Assembly: GCA_036403035.1 (NCBI GenBank)
Contig: DASWRT010000506.1
Span: 1 to 16,761 of the forward strand
Origin: DASWRT01 sp036403035
GTDB lineage: Bacteria; Pseudomonadota; Alphaproteobacteria; ATCC43930; CGMCC-115725
Reading direction: 5' to 3'
DNA length: 16,761 nt
The stretch's first letter is position 1, and each line of letters starts with the position of its first letter. The notes below the pieces were generated by a model. It did not search any database. It was not told the DNA's origin and saw nothing but the letters and a program-made list of their open reading frames with translations. Positions 14,300 to 16,761 of this stretch are shown here, piece by piece. The position numbers and the translations under genes were made by a program.

Positions 14300-15852
14300 G
14301 GCGCCAGCTCCTCGCCCGCGACGGCCCAGTAGGTTGCGCCCATCTTCGCCATGGTCTCCTTCCATTCCTGCTCGGGGATCGAATCCGCGACCGCCCCGGC
14401 CGAGGCGCGGATGAAGTAGCGCCCGCCGTGCCGCACGGCGGTGCGGATGCAGAGCGCGAGGTTGACGTAGCCGGAGAAGTCGATGACGCCGATCGCCCCG
14501 GAGTAGATGCCGCGGCGCGTCGTCTCCAGATCCTCGATGATCTCCATCGCGCGGATCTTCGGCGCGCCGGTCATCGTGCCAGCGGGGAAGGACGCGGCGA
14601 TCGCGTCGTAGGCGTCGGTGCCGGCGGCGGCGCGCCCGGTCACGTTCGAGACGAGGTGGAAGACATGCGAGTATCGCTCGGTGACGAGCAGCTCGTCGAC
14701 GTCCAGCGTCTTCGGCTCGCAGACGCGGCCGATGTCGTTGCGGCAGAGATCGACCAGCATCACGTGCTCCGCGACCTCCTTCTCGTCCGAGCGCAGCTTG
14801 GCCTGCGCCGCCGCGTCCTCGGCCTCGTCGCGGCCGCGCCGGATCGTGCCGGCGAGCGGCCGCATCGTCAGGACGCCGCGCTCGATGCGCAGGAACAGCT
14901 CCGGGCTTGCACCGACCACCGCCGTCTCGCCGAGCCGCGCGAGATACATGTACGGCGACGGGTTGCGCGCCCTGAGCCGCCGGTACACGTCGAAGGGCGC
15001 GGCATCGGTCTCGACCACGAGGTCGTGGCCGAGCTGCACCTGATAGATGTCGCCGATCGAGATGTGATGGAGGGCGCGGCGGACGTTCTTCAGGTACCGC
15101 TCGCGCTCGATCGTGTCGCGGACCGCGCGCGGCGCCGGCACCGGCGGCACGTCGCTTCCGGCTAGAGGCGGCGGCGCGGCCGGTTCCGCCGCCTCCAGCA
15201 GCGCGGCGATCCGCTCCGGCGGGAGCGACGGCCAGAGACCGGCGTCGGCGCAGACGATCCGCGCGTCGCCGTGCGCCACGTCGAAGCGGACGACGCCCTG
15301 GAACAGGACGAGGCAGACGTCCGGGACGCCGCTCGTATCGGCGATCCGGTACGGCAGCTCCTCGACGAAGTGCGCCACGTCGTAGCCGAAATAGCCGAAG
15401 AAGCCGAAGGCGTAGGCGCCGCCGGGATCGGGATGGTCGACCGCGAACCCGTCCTGCACCGCCCGCAGGAGCCGCCACAGCCCGTCGCGCTCGTCGATCG
15501 CGTAGCCGCCGTCCCGCGCCGTGAGGGCGCCGGCCGCAACGGCGGCCGCGACGACATGCTCGCGCAGCGCCGCGTGCCCCTCGATCGAGGCCCCGCCGGC
15601 GCCGCGCCGGATCTCGATCGTCAGCAGCGGGTTGAACCCGACCATCGCCGACTGCGAATCCTTCGCCGGACCCGACAGGGACTCCAGCAGGTAGACGTTG
15701 TCGACGCCGAATGCGTCGCGCAGCGCGAGATAGGCGGCGAGCGGCTCGGCCGCGGCGGGAGCGGGAAGCTCGTCGATGCGGACGCCGATCCGGCGGCGGT
15801 CGTCTTGTGCCGTCGCGGCGGCGGCGGTCGTCGGGGCGGTTCCGTCTGGCAT
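14296..15852 (-). CDS. trpE: Anthranilate synthase component I
   Basis: A 518-residue protein that converts chorismate to anthranilate with ammonia from TrpG, the first step of tryptophan synthesis. L-L-E-S (55-58) is the tryptophan feedback site. G-D-I-Y-Q-V (267-272), G-A-S-P-E (314-318), P-L-A-G-T (332-336, with Ala as in anthranilate rather than the Lys of aminodeoxychorismate synthases), V-D-L-C-R-N-D-I-G-R-V (367-377), S-H-V (395-397) and T-M-T-G-A-P-K (426-432) are all intact. ATG 15852 has GGAG six bases upstream. A tryptophan-codon leader and attenuator lie directly upstream, which strongly supports the anthranilate assignment over PabB. The stop overlaps the trpG start by four bases. 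Confidence 0.93.
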   Translation of the reverse strand: MPDGTAPTTAAAATAQDDRRRIGVRIDELPAPAAAEPLAAYLALRDAFGVDNVYLLESLSGPAKDSQSAMVGFNPLLTIEIRRGAGGASIEGHAALREHVVAAAVAAGALTARDGGYAIDERDGLWRLLRAVQDGFAVDHPDPGGAYAFGFFGYFGYDVAHFVEELPYRIADTSGVPDVCLVLFQGVVRFDVAHGDARIVCADAGLWPSLPPERIAALLEAAEPAAPPPLAGSDVPPVPAPRAVRDTIERERYLKNVRRALHHISIGDIYQVQLGHDLVVETDAAPFDVYRRLRARNPSPYMYLARLGETAVVGASPELFLRIERGVLTMRPLAGTIRRGRDEAEDAAAQAKLRSDEKEVAEHVMLVDLCRNDIGRVCEPKTLDVDELLVTERYSHVFHLVSNVTGRAAAGTDAYDAIAASFPAGTMTGAPKIRAMEIIEDLETTRRGIYSGAIGVIDFSGYVNLALCIRTAVRHGGRYFIRASAGAVADSIPEQEWKETMAKMGATYWAVAGEELAP

Positions 15853-15892
15853 CTTGGGCTCCGGTCGGATCGGGGCGGAGAAGATCGAACAA

Positions 15893-15923
15893 CAAAAAAG
15901 CCCGCCAGAGATTTGGCGGGCTT
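15893..15923 (-). terminator. trp attenuator terminator
   Basis: On the minus strand AAGCCCGCCA (15923-15914) pairs perfectly with TGGCGGGCTT (15907-15898) around a 6-base loop. A run of six T follows (15899-15894) and then GTTGTT. It stands between the trpL stop (15950) and the trpE start (15852), the classical position of a transcription attenuator. A candidate antiterminator pairs GGGC and CGCG of the leader (15968-15958) with CGCG and GCCC of the terminator's 5' arm (15927-15918). That pairing would disrupt the terminator. Confidence 0.9.
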
Positions 15924-16036
15924 CGCGTGGTCAACAGCGGATGAAATGGTCAGCCGTCGCGCTTGCCCTGTGACGAGCGCCACCACCAGGTCCAAGCCTG
16001 GAGCGAGGAAAGCGCGGTGAGGGTCGGGGACGACAT
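15894..16036 (-). ncRNA. trp leader transcript (attenuator RNA)
   Basis: If transcription begins at the trpL ATG and stops at the attenuator, a leader RNA of about 143 nt is released. In Sinorhizobium meliloti the comparable attenuated leader RNA (rnTrpL) is known to act in trans as a small RNA. The arrangement here (promoter, leader ORF with a Trp run, terminator) matches that design. Whether this RNA has trans activity cannot be seen from the sequence. Confidence 0.65.
15950..16036 (-). CDS. trpL: trp operon leader peptide
   Basis: A 28-residue leader ORF with tryptophan codons at residues 15, 17, 18 and 19 (W-T-W-W-W), 14 codons after the ATG at 16036. Ribosome stalling on these codons when charged tRNA-Trp is scarce should favour the antiterminator and allow trpE transcription. 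The Trp codons lie in or beside a hairpin, CCAGG/CCTGG (16001-15997 with 15990-15986 on the minus strand). The stop is 27 bases before the terminator stem. There is no clear Shine-Dalgarno, and promoter spacing suggests the transcript begins at the ATG. The peptide itself has no recognised domain. Confidence 0.9.
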   Translation of the reverse strand: MSSPTLTALSSLQAWTWWWRSSQGKRDG

Positions 16037-16043
16037 GGAACGG

Positions 16044-16072
16044 ATCTTCGGCGGATCGGCAGGCCATGTCAA
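16044..16072 (-). promoter_or_regulatory. Promoter of the trpL-trpE-trpG transcript
   Basis: A perfect TTGACA (-35; 16072-16067) is followed by a 17-base spacer and GAAGAT (weak -10; 16049-16044). Seven bases then separate the -10 from the trpL ATG at 16036. The predicted start of transcription therefore falls on or next to the A of the ATG. The gene on the other side (plus strand) starts about 100-130 bp away, so the region is a divergent promoter region. Confidence 0.6.
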
Positions 16073-16136
16073 TCGGACATTCCGAGTAAGACAGAGCAGG
16101 AGGATCTCGGCTGCGTCCGGCCGTTTTGCGGTACAG

Positions 16137-16761
16137 TGCGCCGGCCGACAACCTCCACGGGAGAATGTCCTGACATCAGCACCGATCCGCGACCTCGCCG
16201 CCGTCCGCGCGGTCGAGGAACGCGCTTTCAACGCATGGCCGGCATTGCAGACCGTATTCTGCGGCGGGTGGCTGTTCCGCTTCGCCGAGGGCTACACGAA
16301 ACGCGCCAACTCGGCCAGCGCGCTCGCCCCGGCCGATACCCCGTTCGATTCCGTTCGCGAGACCGCGGCAGCGCTCTACGCGGCGCATGGGCTGCCCCTC
16401 ATCTTCCGCCTCTCCCCGCTCGCCGGCTCGGCGACCGACACGGCCCTCGACGCCGCCGGTTTCCGCCGCATGGACGAGACGCTGGTCATGACGGCGCCGC
16501 TCGACGGATATACGGCGGCGCCCGATCGCGCGGTGGCGATCCAAGCGGCGCCGGACGAGGCATGGAACGCCGGCTTCGCCGACATACACGCGATCCCGGC
16601 CGCGGCACGCCGCACGCACGACCGGATGCTCGCCTGCATCCGCCTGCCGGCCGCCTATGCGACGCTCGCGGAGGACGGCGGCGCGCCGGTCGCCTACGGC
16701 CTTGCCGTCGCGGAACGCGGGATGGTCGGGCTGTTCGACATCGTCACGCGACCGGCGGCAC
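16137..16761 (+). CDS. GNAT family N-acetyltransferase, 5' part
   Basis: The frame stays open to the right edge of the window, so the C-terminus is missing. The N-terminal region has V-R-A-V-E-E-R-A-F-N-A-W-P, then G-W-L-F-R-F-A-E-G-Y-T-K-R-A-N-S, a signature of a GNAT acetyltransferase subgroup with an N-terminal domain before the catalytic one. Substrate unknown. The start is uncertain. The only conventional start is GTG 16137. The best Shine-Dalgarno (GGGAGA, 16159-16164) precedes an in-frame CTG at 16170, while the ATG at 16165 is out of frame and meets a stop after two codons. The gene is divergent from the trp transcript and has no visible link to it. Confidence 0.8.

Noticed and set aside
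13700..15934. 744-residue single open frame covering trpE and trpG, suggesting a TrpE-TrpG fusion
   Set aside because: The N-terminal two thirds is an out-of-frame, Arg-rich shadow of trpE. Only the last 199 residues are TrpG, and true TrpE is in another frame with its own stop.

Overview
The window is about 16.8 kb of very GC-rich DNA with dense bacterial gene packing. It probably comes from an alphaproteobacterium. The pointers are a trpE attenuator whose leader ORF looks leaderless, as in rhizobia; a putative EcfG-type promoter in front of a DUF3309 gene; an HtrA-like protein of a type seen in Bradyrhizobium and relatives; and Tat-exported proteins. I cannot name the order or genus from sequence alone. 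No rRNA, tRNA, CRISPR array, intact insertion sequence or phage gene is visible.

Layout. (1) 1-4208: the 3' end of an MHS-type MFS transporter, a strong intrinsic terminator, a YbfB/YjiJ-type MFS transporter, and convergent hrpB, whose stop codon overlaps the MFS stop codon. (2) 4290-5360: a single-domain CheY-like receiver, a structured intergenic stretch, and a 50-residue DUF3309 membrane protein. (3) 5361-7499, minus strand: a GNAT-like acetyltransferase and a Tat-exported Gfo/Idh/MocA oxidoreductase related to glucose-fructose oxidoreductase. (4) 7500-8118: a non-coding stretch with a perfect 19-bp inverted repeat. (5) 8119-9111: an HtrA-like protein with a PDZ domain in which all three protease triad positions are substituted. 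(6) 9111-9318: two 104-bp tandem copies of a structured repeat lying between convergent genes. (7) 9335-11868, minus strand: a DUF882/MepK-type peptidase and a YcbB/LdtD-type L,D-transpeptidase, a peptidoglycan 3-3 crosslink module. (8) 12050-16036, minus strand: trpL leader and attenuator, trpE, trpG, a large GC-rich inverted repeat, and a divergent trpE-like paralogue. (9) 16137-end: a divergent GNAT acetyltransferase cut by the window edge.

The most coherent system is the tryptophan region. A TTGACA promoter is placed so that transcription should begin at or next to the A of the trpL ATG. The leader peptide contains W-T-W-W-W. An intrinsic terminator follows, and then trpE and trpG overlapping by ATGA. 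About 170 bp further on is a TrpE-like gene that keeps the fold but has lost several active-site signature residues, including the His of the S-H-V motif. Its ribosome-binding site lies in the base of a long hairpin formed by a GC-rich inverted repeat. This suggests a pseudoenzyme or repurposed chorismate-binding protein under its own translational control.

Other points of interest are the catalytically dead HtrA homologue, and the tandem repeat in which base changes between copies preserve pairing. All functional calls come from reading motifs; no database searches were run.
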